Source of the DNA: Muricoccus nepalensis
Lineage (GTDB): Bacteria; Pseudomonadota; Alphaproteobacteria; Acetobacterales; Acetobacteraceae
Assembly: GCF_006438825.1 (NCBI RefSeq)
Contig: NZ_RCZP01000017.1
Span: forward strand, 33,094 to 97,093
Direction of reading: 5' to 3'
Length of the DNA: 64,000 nt
Part shown: in pieces, positions 26,170 through 35,153 of the stretch
Position numbering within the stretch: position 1 is the first letter of the stretch
Layout of the letters: each line of letters opens with the position of its first letter
Notes under the pieces: model-generated
What the model was told of the DNA's origin: nothing
Database searches by the model: none
Seen by the model: only the letters and a program-made list of their open reading frames with translations
Program-made: the position numbers and the translations under genes

Positions 26170-26555
26170 TGTTGCGTCCCGAACGCCCGGCGGACCATCC
26201 CGTCAGTCGTTCCGGAAGTTCATCGGCCGCGCTCGTCCCAAAAGAAAGACACGATGGTTTCAGAAAGGTTAACGCTGCCCGGTGTCGCCGATCGGCCGGT
26301 GTCGTCCGGCAGCCCATCAGCGGGCCTTCGTTTCGCCCACGCCCTCGTGATTGGCCAATTCGTCCTAACTCTTAGATGAAGGACGAATGAACGGGCAGTA
26401 ATGAAGCAGTCGCTTCCGAATGATGTCGCCCGATTCGCACGGAGCCGCCCGTCTGATGAATCCGCCCTAGATCCGGACCGCCAGCACGACGCCCACCCCC
26501 CGCGCCCGTCGCGCGGTGGCGTCCGCTTACGCAATGGATTCAGGAGAGATAGAGA
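26170..26555. other. Divergent promoter region, PEP-CTERM / TylF methyltransferase
   Basis: This 386-base segment is noticeably richer in A/T than its flanks and contains no convincing gene. It holds the inverted repeat listed at 26358-26388. A run near 26250-26270 (AGAAAGACACGATGGTTTCAG) is also A-rich. The ribosome-binding sequence for the methyltransferase is AGGAGAG at about 26541. Confidence 0.5.
26358..26388. promoter_or_regulatory. Inverted repeat ATTCGTCCT / AGGACGAAT
   Basis: Perfect 9-base arms at 26358-26366 and 26380-26388 have a 13-base spacer. They lie midway between the PEP-CTERM gene and the TylF-type gene. This is a candidate regulator site or transcribed hairpin; no regulator gene is adjacent. 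Confidence 0.5.
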
Positions 26556-27347
26556 ATGCTCAGGCGCGCTGCTGTGCAGGTTATTGATCGTCTTGGCCTT
26601 GGTGGTCCCGCCCGGCGGGCGCACGCCCGCCTCCAGGCCGCGGGTTTCGTTGGCGGATGGACGCCGCTGGTTCCCGAGACCGACTTCGCCAATTGCGTCG
26701 CGAGCGCCATCCAGCGGCTGCAACTCGAGGAGCCCGGCGAGGCCTTCGGCAACTACCTGGAATTCGGCGTCAGCCGCGGCACCTCCATGGCCTGCGTCTT
26801 CCATGTCCTCCAGCAGGCGGGCCTGTCCCGGGCCCGGCTGATCGGCTTCGACTCCTTCCGCGGCCTGCCGCCCGAGGCCGCGGGGCAGGGATGGCCGCCT
26901 GGCGCCTACCACTCCACCCTTTCGGCCACCCGCCGCTACCTCGCCTCCGAGGGGGTGGACCTCAAGCGCGTCGAGCTCGTGCCCGGCTGGTTCCGCGACA
27001 CGCTGACCCCGGCGCGCCGGACCGCGCTCTCGATCGGGAAGGCGAGCCTCATCATGATCGACTGCGACATCTACAGCGCCTCGAAGGAGGCGCTCGCCTT
27101 CTGCGCACCCTTGATCGGCGAGCGCGCGATCCTCGTCTTCGACGACTGGGGCTGGCGCTCCGACCACGGCGACATCGGCCAGAAGGAGGCCTTCGAGGAG
27201 TTCATGGCCAGGAACCCGGACCTCCGGGCGGAACCCCTCGACGCCTATATCCCGCAGGCCCGCGTCTTCCTCATGCGGCGCGTCCCGCAGGACGCCCTGA
27301 CGCCCTGGCAGCCCGCCATGTCCCTTAGCCCCGCGGCCGGGGCCTGA
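26556..27347 (+). CDS. TylF/MycF-type class I SAM-dependent methyltransferase
   Basis: This 263-aa cytosolic protein matches the TylF (macrocin O-methyltransferase) domain. It has the SAM-binding strand GNYLEFGVSRGTSMACVF near residue 68, the acidic loop LIGFDSFRGLPPEAAG near 96, and the metal/catalytic region IMIDCDIYSASKEA near 168 and ILVFDDWGW near 192. Members methylate sugars in antibiotics and surface polysaccharides. With a PEP-CTERM gene divergent from it, a role in modifying an exopolysaccharide or glycan is a reasonable but unproven inference. Length is normal. Confidence 0.82.
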   Translation: MLRRAAVQVIDRLGLGGPARRAHARLQAAGFVGGWTPLVPETDFANCVASAIQRLQLEEPGEAFGNYLEFGVSRGTSMACVFHVLQQAGLSRARLIGFDSFRGLPPEAAGQGWPPGAYHSTLSATRRYLASEGVDLKRVELVPGWFRDTLTPARRTALSIGKASLIMIDCDIYSASKEALAFCAPLIGERAILVFDDWGWRSDHGDIGQKEAFEEFMARNPDLRAEPLDAYIPQARVFLMRRVPQDALTPWQPAMSLSPAAGA

Positions 27348-27368
27348 CGCCGGGGCGGCGCGCGGTCG

Positions 27369-28355
27369 CTACTCCGTGGCGCGGATGTTCAGGCGCCGCA
27401 CCAGCTCCGTCCAGCGCTCCCGCTCCGTCCGCGCCGCCGTCGCCAGGGCGGCGCCGTCGCCGGTGCGGGGATCGACGCCGAGGGAGAGCAACCGCGCCCG
27501 CAGCTCGGCGTCGGCCATGACGGCCTGGGACGCCTCGGTGATCCGGGCGGCCAAGGCCTCCGGCAGGCGGGCCGGGCCGAAGATGCCGAACCAGGTTTCC
27601 GAGACGAGGCCGGGCAGGCCGGCGGCCTCGCCCGTCGGCACGCCCGGTGCCAGCGGGGTCTCGGCCGCCGAGGTCACGGCCAGGGCCTTCACCGTGCCGG
27701 CCTGGATATGGGTGGCCGCGGTGGCGGGCACGTCGAGCAGCACCTGCACGTCGCCCCGCCGCAGCTCCGCGTAGACCGCCCCAGTGCCGCGGTAGGGCAC
27801 GTGGACCATCCCGAGATCCGCCAGGCTGTCGAGCAGCGCGCCGTTGAGGTGCGGCGTGGTGGCGACCCCCGAGGAGCCGTAGTTCACCGCCCCCCGCCGC
27901 GCCTTCGCCCAGGCGATGAAGGAGCGGAGGTCGTTCGCCGGCACGGTGGTCGAAACGAGCACGAGGGAGGGCGAGGCGCCGATGAGGGCCAGCGGCGTGA
28001 AGTCGCGCTCCACGTCGTAGGGAAGGCTGGCGCCCGTCGCCGGCGCGGTCGAGTGGATGGAGGAGGTGGCCAGCAGCAGCGTGAGCCCGTCCGGCGCCGC
28101 GCGCACCACCACCTCGGCGGCCGGAACGCCCCCGGCGCCGGGGCGGTTCTCGATCACCACCGTCGCCCCCAGCCGCTGGCCGAGGAGCGGCGCGAAGAGG
28201 CGCGACACCGCGTCCGTCGCGCCGCCGGCGGGGAAGGGCACGATCAGCCGCACGGGCCGCGACGGGGATGGCTGGGCGAGGGCGGGCCGGCCAAGGGCAG
28301 TCTGGGCGAGCGCGAGCAGCGCGGGCGCGGCGAGGAGGGGGCGGCGGTTGATCAA
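27369..28355 (-). CDS. Bug/TctC-family periplasmic substrate-binding protein
   Basis: This 328-aa secreted binding protein has signal INRRPLLAAPALLALAQTAL and mature region PVRLIVPFPAGGATDAVSRL, VVIENRPGAGGVPAA and VHVPYRGTGAVYAEL. The start is a TTG at 28355 preceded by GAGGAA. It overlaps the stop of the upstream aminotransferase (TTGA), so expression is probably coupled to that gene. It is third in a GGT-like / aminotransferase / Bug operon and may deliver the amino-acid-like substrate used by the others. Confidence 0.87.
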   Translation of the reverse strand: MINRRPLLAAPALLALAQTALGRPALAQPSPSRPVRLIVPFPAGGATDAVSRLFAPLLGQRLGATVVIENRPGAGGVPAAEVVVRAAPDGLTLLLATSSIHSTAPATGASLPYDVERDFTPLALIGASPSLVLVSTTVPANDLRSFIAWAKARRGAVNYGSSGVATTPHLNGALLDSLADLGMVHVPYRGTGAVYAELRRGDVQVLLDVPATAATHIQAGTVKALAVTSAAETPLAPGVPTGEAAGLPGLVSETWFGIFGPARLPEALAARITEASQAVMADAELRARLLSLGVDPRTGDGAALATAARTERERWTELVRRLNIRATE

Positions 28356-29536
28356 AGGAGGTTCCTCGAGGTCCCGAGCCAGCGGCCCAGGCGAGCGGGC
28401 GCCTCGGCCATCTCGGCCTCGGGCCCGCAATAGCTGAAGCGGACGAAGCGCGCGCCGCGCCCGCTGTCGAAGTCCACGCCCGGCGTGGCGGCGATGCCGG
28501 CCTCGGCCAGTAGGCGGGCGCAGAAGGCGGGGCTGTCGTTCGTCAGGCCGCCGACATCGGCCCAGATGTAGAAGGCGCCGTCGGCCTCGGCGATCCGGTC
28601 GAACCCCGCGGCTGGCAGCCCGGCCAGCAGGAGGTCGCGGGAGCGGCGGTAGGCGGCGCGGTTCGCCTCCAGCTCGTCGGTGCAGTCGAAGGCCGCCTCC
28701 GCCGCCACCTGGGAGATGTGGGGGGCGGAGATGAACAGGTTCTGCGCGAGCCGCTCGACCGGGCGCAGCAGGTCCTCGGGCAGCACCAGCCAGCCGATCC
28801 GCCAGCCCGTCATGCTGAAGTACTTGCTGAAACTGTTCACCACGATCGCGCTGGGGGAATGCGCGGCCGCCGTCGCCTCCGGCACGCCGTAGGAGAGGCC
28901 GTGGTAGATCTCGTCCGAGATGAGCCGCACGCCGTTGCCGTGGCACCAGCGCGCGATGGCCGCGAGCTCCTCGGGCCGCAGCATCGTGCCCGCGGGGTTG
29001 CAGGGGCTGGCCACGATCAGCCCCGCCGGGCGGGGGTCTAGCGCCTCCAGCATGGCGAGCGTCGGCTGGAAGCGGGTGGAGGCGTCGCAGGGAAGGATCT
29101 GCGGGACCATGCCGAGCGCGGTCAGGATGTTCGCGTAAGGGGGGTAGTAGGGCGCGGCCATGGCCACGCGGTCGCCCGCGTCGAAGGCCGCGAGGAAGGC
29201 GAGGGGGAAGGCGCCGGAGGCCCCGACGGTCACCGCGATCCGCGCCGCCTCCACCGCCGCGCCGTAATGCGCGGCGTAGCGCGCGGCGATCCGCTCCCGC
29301 AGCGGGCGCCGCCCGAAGGCCTCGGTGTAGCCCAGGGGATGGCCGTCCCGCAGCGCCCGGGCGGCGGCCTCGGCGGCGCCGCGCGGGGCGCCGGTCCCGG
29401 GCTGCCCGACCTCCATGCGGAGGATGCCGGGCTCCCCGGGCGCGAGGGCGGCCGCGCGGGCGTTGGCGGCCGCGATCACGTCCATGACGAGGAAGGGGGG
29501 CGTGGCCGCGCCCCGGCCGACCTTGAGTCCGGCCAA
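28352..29536 (-). CDS. Class I/II PLP-dependent aminotransferase
   Basis: This 394-aa fold-type I aminotransferase has the PLP lysine in VNSFSKYFSMTGWRIGW near residue 233. The cofactor-binding SPCNPAGTML region is near 170, and the C-terminal arginine for the substrate carboxylate is in RFVRFSYCG. The N-terminal RGAATPPFLVMDVIAAAN is conserved in close relatives, so the TTG at 29536 is preferred over an internal ATG at 29485. It begins one base after the GGT-like gene and overlaps the Bug gene. Amino donor preference is unknown. Confidence 0.87.
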   Translation of the reverse strand: MAGLKVGRGAATPPFLVMDVIAAANARAAALAPGEPGILRMEVGQPGTGAPRGAAEAAARALRDGHPLGYTEAFGRRPLRERIAARYAAHYGAAVEAARIAVTVGASGAFPLAFLAAFDAGDRVAMAAPYYPPYANILTALGMVPQILPCDASTRFQPTLAMLEALDPRPAGLIVASPCNPAGTMLRPEELAAIARWCHGNGVRLISDEIYHGLSYGVPEATAAAHSPSAIVVNSFSKYFSMTGWRIGWLVLPEDLLRPVERLAQNLFISAPHISQVAAEAAFDCTDELEANRAAYRRSRDLLLAGLPAAGFDRIAEADGAFYIWADVGGLTNDSPAFCARLLAEAGIAATPGVDFDSGRGARFVRFSYCGPEAEMAEAPARLGRWLGTSRNLL

Positions 29537-29537
29537 C

Positions 29538-30911
29538 TCAGTCGTTCCCGGTGGCGAGCCCGAAGCCCCGCGGGTCGGCGACGCCCGAGCAGCCGGCGGC
29601 CGTCACGCTGCCCCGGCAGGTGATGGCGACGGCGCGGCCCGGCTCCGGCACCGCGGCCACGGCCTGGGGGAGCGGCGCGCGCCGCCCGAGATGCAGCCCG
29701 GCCGGCACGCCCGCCGCGGCCGGCGCCGCCTCCTGGCCCGATCCCGCGCCGGCGTAGCGCATGGCCTTCACGCTGAGGTTCGCGACCAGCACGGCGCCGA
29801 GCGGCGGCGCCTGCACGCTGCCGAGCCCGGGCGCGGCGGCGAGGAGGAAGCCCATGCCCGGCACCATCCGCCCGGTGCCGAAGAGGTTGTTCAGGGTGAA
29901 GGCGCAGGCCACCGCGCCGCCGTCCCGGTCCTGCACGACCAGCGCGGTGCTGGCGCCGACCGTCCCGCCCGCGGCCGCGGCCGCCTGGCCCGCCACCGCC
30001 GCGCGGAAGGCGGCTAGCGTCGCCCCGCCGTCCGCCGAGGCCGGCAGCACCGAGAGCACGTCGTCGCCGAGCCGCTCCTGCACGGGCGGCACGGCCTGGG
30101 GCACGGCGGCGCGCATCTCGGCGACCGTCAGGAAGCCGCCGGCGGCCGCGCTGCCCTCCTCCACCCGGCGCGCGAGGCCGCCCTGGTGGAAGTCGCCCAC
30201 CCCCGCCGTGCGGATCGCGCCGAGCGTGGTGGCGAGGTCCGCCTGCACGAGGGGATCGCCCTCGCCGACCGCCGCGCCGCCCTGGCCGGTGAGGGCGGCC
30301 CGCGACACGGGATCGGCCAGCAGCGGGCCGGAGACGGCCGCGAGGTCGGCCGCGAGCGCGCGGGAGACGGTGATGCCGAGCCGCGCCAGGCGCTCGGCCG
30401 GGGCGATGGTCGTCTCGAAGGGCAGCCGCCCCTGGCGGGCGTGCAGGGCGAAGAGGCCGCGCGCCATCATCGGCACCGCCGCCGGCCGGTCCGCCCCGCG
30501 CGGCAGGCCGGCGCGGGCGCCGGGCTGGAAGAGGAAGGCCTCCACCTCGTTCCGGCGCGGGTCGTAGCCGAGGCAGGCGCCGCCGCCGCCGATCCCGGCG
30601 CGGGAGGGGAGGGTGACGGCCAGCGCGAAGCCCGCCGCCGCCGCGGCATCGGCCGCCGAGCCGCCGGCCGAGAGGACGTCGCGCGCCACCAGCGCCGCCC
30701 GCGGCTCCTCCGCCACGACGTTGCCGACGAAGCCGCGCACGTAGCCCTGCTGCCCCGGCTGGAGGGAGGGCCCGCCGGTGAGCGCGTTGCTCACCCGGTC
30801 CACCGTCGAGCAGCCCGCGAGGGCGAAGAGCGCCAGCACGCCCGCGGCGGTTCGGCCACGGCCTGGATGGCGGGCGGGCGCGCCCGTGCGGAAGCCGCTC
30901 TTGCCTGCCAT
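29538..30911 (-). CDS. Gamma-glutamyltransferase-like lipoprotein
   Basis: This 457-aa protein has a lipoprotein signal (LALFALAGC, lipid cysteine 34). Its region resembles the gamma-glutamyltransferase N-terminal half, with ALVARDVLSAGGSAADAAAAAG and the GIGGGGACLGYD motif. A threonine in GASTALVVQD near 322 aligns with the autoprocessing nucleophile, followed by TLNNLFGTGRMVPGMG. It is shorter than standard GGT (about 550-580 aa), and the C-terminal lobe is reduced and Ala/Pro-rich. Activity in the periplasm on gamma-glutamyl compounds is possible but should not be assumed. It heads an operon with an aminotransferase and a Bug protein. Confidence 0.78.
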   Translation of the reverse strand: MAGKSGFRTGAPARHPGRGRTAAGVLALFALAGCSTVDRVSNALTGGPSLQPGQQGYVRGFVGNVVAEEPRAALVARDVLSAGGSAADAAAAAGFALAVTLPSRAGIGGGGACLGYDPRRNEVEAFLFQPGARAGLPRGADRPAAVPMMARGLFALHARQGRLPFETTIAPAERLARLGITVSRALAADLAAVSGPLLADPVSRAALTGQGGAAVGEGDPLVQADLATTLGAIRTAGVGDFHQGGLARRVEEGSAAAGGFLTVAEMRAAVPQAVPPVQERLGDDVLSVLPASADGGATLAAFRAAVAGQAAAAAGGTVGASTALVVQDRDGGAVACAFTLNNLFGTGRMVPGMGFLLAAAPGLGSVQAPPLGAVLVANLSVKAMRYAGAGSGQEAAPAAAGVPAGLHLGRRAPLPQAVAAVPEPGRAVAITCRGSVTAAGCSGVADPRGFGLATGND

Positions 30912-31146
30912 GTGGTCCCGCGCCGTCCCTGCCGCCGTGATCGTCATCGGGGCGTTCCTGGCACCGGCCGCGCCCAAGGCGCAAGAGGGGGCCGGGGACC
31001 GGGCGCCCTTGGCGCGGGAAACGGCAACATTGCGGCAGCGAAAGGAGAGGGCCGCCACGGGGGGCCGGCTGTGACGGCCGCCGGTCCGTGTTAGCGTCCC
31101 CCGCGACGGCCGCCGGGCACCCCCGCCGGCAGGAGGACGGGAACCC

Positions 31147-31899
31147 ATGACGCGCATCCTGATGATTAGGGCATTTCTGCTCCTCGGCCTGCTCCCCTGC
31201 CTCGGCGCCCGCGCCCAGGAGCCCGCCCCCGGCTTCACGCCCCGCCAGCGGGAGGAGATCGTCTCCATCCTGCGGGAGGCGCTCCGCAGCGATCCCTCGA
31301 TCCTCCGGGAGGCCATCGCGGCCGTGCAGGAGGCGGGTAGGGCCGAGCAGGAGACGGCCCGGCGCGCGGCGCTGGCCGCCAGCCGCGATGCCCTGTTCAA
31401 CGACGCGCGCGACCCCATCAAGGGCAACCCGCGCGGCGACGTCACCATCGTCGAGTTCTTCGACGCCCGCTGCACCTACTGCAAGGCGCTGCACCCGACG
31501 ATGCAGGCGCTTCTGCAGCAGGACGGCAACCTGCGGGTGGTGATGAAGGACCTGCCCATCCTCGGCCCGAACAGCGTCGTCGCCAGCCGCGCGCTGCTCG
31601 CCGCCCAGCGCCAGGGCAAGTACGAGCCGCTCTACGACGCGCTGCTCAAGCTCCGCGCCGAGCCGACGGAGGCGGTGATCCAGGCCGAGGCCCAGCGCGC
31701 CGGCCTCGACTGGGCCCGCCTGAAGCGCGACATGGACGACCCCGCGATCCAGGCCCGGCTGGAGGCGAACATCGCCCTCGCCCAGCGCCTGCAGCTCGAG
31801 GGGACGCCCGCGCTTGTCATCGGCGACACCATCGTGCCCGGCGCGGTAGAGCTGGCCGACCTGCAGCGCCTGGTGGCCGAGGCGCGCCGCCGTGGCTGA
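31147..31899 (+). CDS. DsbA-family thiol-disulfide protein
   Basis: This 250-aa exported protein starts with a Sec signal (ILMIRAFLLLGLLPCLGARA). It has a helical N-terminal segment (residues 30-80, REEIVSILREALRSD) and then a thioredoxin fold with VTIVEFFDARCTYCKALHP. The active site CTYC is near 109-112 and the cis-proline in LEGTPALVIGD near 219. This layout resembles Com1/ScsC-type DsbA proteins acting in the periplasm. Its last 8 bases overlap the kynA start, an odd partner for a periplasmic oxidoreductase, probably only an operon convenience. Confidence 0.88.
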   Translation: MTRILMIRAFLLLGLLPCLGARAQEPAPGFTPRQREEIVSILREALRSDPSILREAIAAVQEAGRAEQETARRAALAASRDALFNDARDPIKGNPRGDVTIVEFFDARCTYCKALHPTMQALLQQDGNLRVVMKDLPILGPNSVVASRALLAAQRQGKYEPLYDALLKLRAEPTEAVIQAEAQRAGLDWARLKRDMDDPAIQARLEANIALAQRLQLEGTPALVIGDTIVPGAVELADLQRLVAEARRRG

Positions 31900-32737
31900 G
31901 GGGCCCGAGCACGCGCGGGAGGAGGGCGCGGGGCTCGCGACCGACTTCTCCCGGCGCATGTCCTACGGCGCCTACCTCGACATCGACACGCTGCTCTCCG
32001 CCCAGAAGCCGCTGTCGGACCACCACGACGAGCTTCTCTTCATCGTCATCCACCACGTCCAGGAACTCTGGATGAAGCTCATCATCCGCGAGCTGGAGGT
32101 GGCGACCGCCTGCGTGCGGGAGGGGGACCTCCGCCCGGCCTTCAAGAGCCTCGCCCGCGTGTCGCGCATCCAGCGCCAGCTCGTGGAGGCCTGGGACGTG
32201 CTCTCCACCATGACGCCGGCCGACTACCTCGCCTTCCGCGACGTGCTCGGCCAGTCCTCGGGCTTCCAGTCCTGGCAGTACCGGCTGATGGAGATCCTGC
32301 TCGGCGCGCGGGACGAGTTCATGCTCCGGCCGCACGCGCACGACGCCGCGGTGAGCGCGCGCCTCCAGGCCGCCTTCGACGCGCCCTCCCTCTACCAGGA
32401 GGCGCTGCGCCTCGTGGCCCGGCGCGGCATCCCCGTGCCGGAATCGGCCCTCGGCGCCAACCCCGCCGAGCGCCACGCCGAGGACGAGGGCGTGGTGGAG
32501 GCCTGGGCCACCGTCTACCGGCACAGCACCGAGTACTTCGACCTCTACGAGCTGGCGGAGGAGCTGGTGGACCTCGAGGACGCCTTCCAGCAGTGGCGCT
32601 TCCGCCACGTGACCACGGTGGAGCGGGTGATCGGCATGCGGACGGGCACCGGCGGCTCGGCCGGCGTCGCCTACCTTCGCAAGGCCCTCGAGCGGCGCTT
32701 CTTCCCGGAGCTCTGGGCCGTGCGTGGCCGGTTGTAG
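31892..32737 (+). CDS. kynA: Tryptophan 2,3-dioxygenase
   Basis: This 281-aa cytosolic haem enzyme opens the tryptophan ring to N-formylkynurenine. Diagnostic segments are MSYGAYLDIDTLLSAQKPLS near residue 24, DELLFIVIHHVQELWMKLII near 48 (substrate/haem pocket) and SSGFQSWQYRLMEILLG near 125. Also present are WRFRHVTTVERVIGMRTGTG near 232, with the proximal haem histidine, and SAGVAYLRKAL. It starts with GTG inside the DsbA-like gene. A kynureninase-like gene lies nearby on the opposite strand at 35132, supporting a tryptophan catabolic group. Confidence 0.95.
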   Translation: MAEGPEHAREEGAGLATDFSRRMSYGAYLDIDTLLSAQKPLSDHHDELLFIVIHHVQELWMKLIIRELEVATACVREGDLRPAFKSLARVSRIQRQLVEAWDVLSTMTPADYLAFRDVLGQSSGFQSWQYRLMEILLGARDEFMLRPHAHDAAVSARLQAAFDAPSLYQEALRLVARRGIPVPESALGANPAERHAEDEGVVEAWATVYRHSTEYFDLYELAEELVDLEDAFQQWRFRHVTTVERVIGMRTGTGGSAGVAYLRKALERRFFPELWAVRGRL

Positions 32738-32784
32738 CCGGGCGGCCCTGGGCAACCTGCGGGCGGCCGGGCGATGATGCCGGC

Positions 32785-34035
32785 ATGAAGGTCCTCGTCC
32801 TCGGCGCCGGCGTCACGGGGCTCGCCGCCGCCTACCTGCTGGCGCGCGACGGCCACGCGGTGACGGTGCTCGAGCGCCGCGGCGGCGTCGCGCTGGAGAG
32901 CAGCCACGCCAATGGCGGCCAGCTCTCCTACTCCTACGTCGCGCCGCTGGCCGGGCCGGGCGTGGTCGGCAAGCTGCCGGGCTGGCTGCTGGACCCGGAC
33001 AGCCCCGTCCGCTTCCGCCCGCGCCTCGACCCCGCGCAATGGGCCTGGGGCGCGCGCTTCCTCGCCGCCTGCAACGCGCGGGCGGCGGACCGCACGACGC
33101 GGCGCCTGCTGCTCCTCTCCTTCCTCTCCCGCGACCTGACGCGCGCCGCGATCGGGGACGAGGGGATCGAGTGCTCCTTCCGGCACGCGGGCAAGCTCGT
33201 GGTCTATTCCGACACGGCGGGCTTCGAGGCCGCCCGGCGCCTGGTGGACTACCAGCGCTCGCTCGGCAGCGAGCAGGAGGCGCTCTCGCGCGAGGCCTGC
33301 CTGATGGCCGAGCCCGCGCTCGCCGGCATCGCGCACCGGGTCTGCGGCGGCATCCTCACGCGCGGGGAGGACGCGGCCGAGTGCCGCCTCTTCTGCGCGG
33401 GGCTCGAAGCCGCGATGCGGGGCGGCAACCTCGGCGTCACCTTCGCCTTCGGCACGGAGGTGCGGCAGATCCTCGCCGTCGGCGGGCGCGTCATTGGCGT
33501 GCTGACGGACCAGGGGGTGGAGGAGGCGGAGGCCGTCGTCCTCGCGATGGGCGCGGGCAGCACGCGGCTGCTGGCGCCGCTCGGGATCCGCCCGCCGCTC
33601 TACCCGCTGAAGGGCTACAGCCTCACCCTGCCGATTGCGGCCGAGGACGCGGCGCCCCGCATCAGCGTGACGGACTTTGCGCGGAAGGTCGTCTACGCCC
33701 GCCTCGGCCGCGACCTCCGCGTGGCGGGGATGGCGGACCTCGTGGGCTACGACACGCGCTTCGACCTCGCCCGCCTCGACCTGCTGGTGCGCCAGGCGCG
33801 CGAGGCCTTCCCGGACGCCGCGGACTGGCGGACTCTCCGGCCCTGGGCGGGGCTGCGCCCGGCGACGCCGACCGCGCTCCCCATCCTCGGCCCCGTGTCG
33901 AGCCTGCCCAACCTGCACCTCGATATCGGCCACGGGGCGCTCGGCTTCACGCTCGCCATGGGGTCCGCCCGCGTGGTGGCGGACCTGGTCGCCGGGCGGG
34001 CGCCGCCGATCCCGATGGAGGGCTTCGCGGCCTGA
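32785..34035 (+). CDS. dadA: D-amino-acid dehydrogenase
   Basis: This 416-aa FAD enzyme of the DAO/DadA family is likely membrane-associated on the cytosolic side. It feeds electrons from D-amino acids to the respiratory chain. The N-terminal FAD motif VLGAGVTGLAAAYLLARDG and the DadA-specific SSHANGGQLSYSYVAPLAGP are both clear. The C-terminal GHGALGFTLAMGSARVVADL completes the FAD site. The ATG at 32785 begins exactly at the FAD strand. It follows kynA by 47 bases and precedes an amino-acid binding protein, so the block looks like an amino-acid catabolic operon. Confidence 0.87.
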   Translation: MKVLVLGAGVTGLAAAYLLARDGHAVTVLERRGGVALESSHANGGQLSYSYVAPLAGPGVVGKLPGWLLDPDSPVRFRPRLDPAQWAWGARFLAACNARAADRTTRRLLLLSFLSRDLTRAAIGDEGIECSFRHAGKLVVYSDTAGFEAARRLVDYQRSLGSEQEALSREACLMAEPALAGIAHRVCGGILTRGEDAAECRLFCAGLEAAMRGGNLGVTFAFGTEVRQILAVGGRVIGVLTDQGVEEAEAVVLAMGAGSTRLLAPLGIRPPLYPLKGYSLTLPIAAEDAAPRISVTDFARKVVYARLGRDLRVAGMADLVGYDTRFDLARLDLLVRQAREAFPDAADWRTLRPWAGLRPATPTALPILGPVSSLPNLHLDIGHGALGFTLAMGSARVVADLVAGRAPPIPMEGFAA

Positions 34036-34100
34036 CCGGCCTTCCCGCCCGGGAACTCCCCCGTCAGGATGATACGGACCGGAAAGGGAAGAGGGACAGG

Positions 34101-35153
34101 ATGCGATTCGCTTCGTTGCTCGGCGCCGCGGGCGCCGCGCTGCTCGCCTTCGGGGCCGCGGCCCAGGCGCCCGCGCCCACACCGGCGCCCGCCGCCGTCT
34201 CCCGCGGCGCCACGCCGGTCTTCGACGGCGTGAAGTCGCGCGACTACATTCGCTGCGGCGTCTCCCAGGGCACGCCCGGCTTCTCCGCGCCCAACAGCCA
34301 GGGCGGCTGGGCGGGCTTCGACGTGGACTTCTGCCGGGCGCTGGCCGCCGCCGTGCTCGGCGACGCCAACAAGGTGCGCTACCAGGCCTATTCCGCGCAG
34401 CAGCGCTTCACCGCGCTCCAGTCCGGCGAGATCGACGTTCTCTCGCGCAACACGACCTGGACCTTCCAGCGCGACATCCAGCTCGGCCTCGAATTCGTCG
34501 GCATCGCCTTCTACGACGGCGCCGGCTTCCTCGCGCGGAAGTCGCCCGGCCTGGAGCGAGCCGTGCAGCTCGACGGCGCCTCGGTCTGCGTGCAGACGGG
34601 ATCGACAAACGAGCTGATCGTCGCGGACTTCGCGCGCACGAACAACATCCGCCTCAACCCGCTCGTCTTCCAGAACCTTGAGCAGATCTTCGACGCGCTG
34701 TTCAACGGCCGCTGCGACGCCTTCAACTGGGACCGCGCGGCGCTGGCCGGCACGCGGCTGCGCGCGCCCAACCCCGACGACTTCGTGCTGCTGCCGGAGG
34801 TGCTGAGCAAGGAGCCCTACTCCCCCGTTGTGGCCCAGGGCGACCAGCGCTGGCTGGAGATCGTCCGCTGGACCCTCTTCTCCCTCGTCGAGGCGGAGGA
34901 GCAGGGGGTGACGAGCGCCAACCTCGCGGAGAAGCTGCGCAGCAACGACCCGAACACGCAGCGCCTGCTGGGCGTGACCGGCAACTTCGGCACGATGCTG
35001 GGGCTCAGCGACCGCTGGGCCTACGAGGCGGTCCGCCAGGTCGGCAACTACGGCGAGATCTTCGCGCGCAACCTGACGCCGATCGGGATCGACCGCGGGG
35101 TGAACCGCCTCTGGAGCCAGGGCGGGCTGATCTACGCGCCGGCGATGCGCTGA
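34101..35153 (+). CDS. General L-amino-acid ABC transporter binding protein, AapJ/BztA-like
   Basis: This 350-aa periplasmic binding protein has a Sec signal (MRFASLLGAAGAALLAFGAA). The SBP_bac_3 fold is signalled by RDYIRCGVSQGTPGFSAPNS and GWAGFDVDFCRALAAAVLGD, with a long C-terminal part (GVTGNFGTMLGLSDRWAYEA) that is specific to AapJ/BztA types. The usual permeases and ATPase (AapQMP) are absent from the window, so it may work with a transporter encoded elsewhere. It follows dadA by 65 bases. Its 3' end overlaps the convergent kynureninase-like gene by 22 bases. Confidence 0.88.
   Translation: MRFASLLGAAGAALLAFGAAAQAPAPTPAPAAVSRGATPVFDGVKSRDYIRCGVSQGTPGFSAPNSQGGWAGFDVDFCRALAAAVLGDANKVRYQAYSAQQRFTALQSGEIDVLSRNTTWTFQRDIQLGLEFVGIAFYDGAGFLARKSPGLERAVQLDGASVCVQTGSTNELIVADFARTNNIRLNPLVFQNLEQIFDALFNGRCDAFNWDRAALAGTRLRAPNPDDFVLLPEVLSKEPYSPVVAQGDQRWLEIVRWTLFSLVEAEEQGVTSANLAEKLRSNDPNTQRLLGVTGNFGTMLGLSDRWAYEAVRQVGNYGEIFARNLTPIGIDRGVNRLWSQGGLIYAPAMR

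Noticed and set aside
29485..29536. Shorter aminotransferase starting at the internal ATG 29485
   Set aside because: The segment before it (RGAATPPFLV) matches the conserved N-terminal arm of related aminotransferases, so the TTG at 29536 is preferred.
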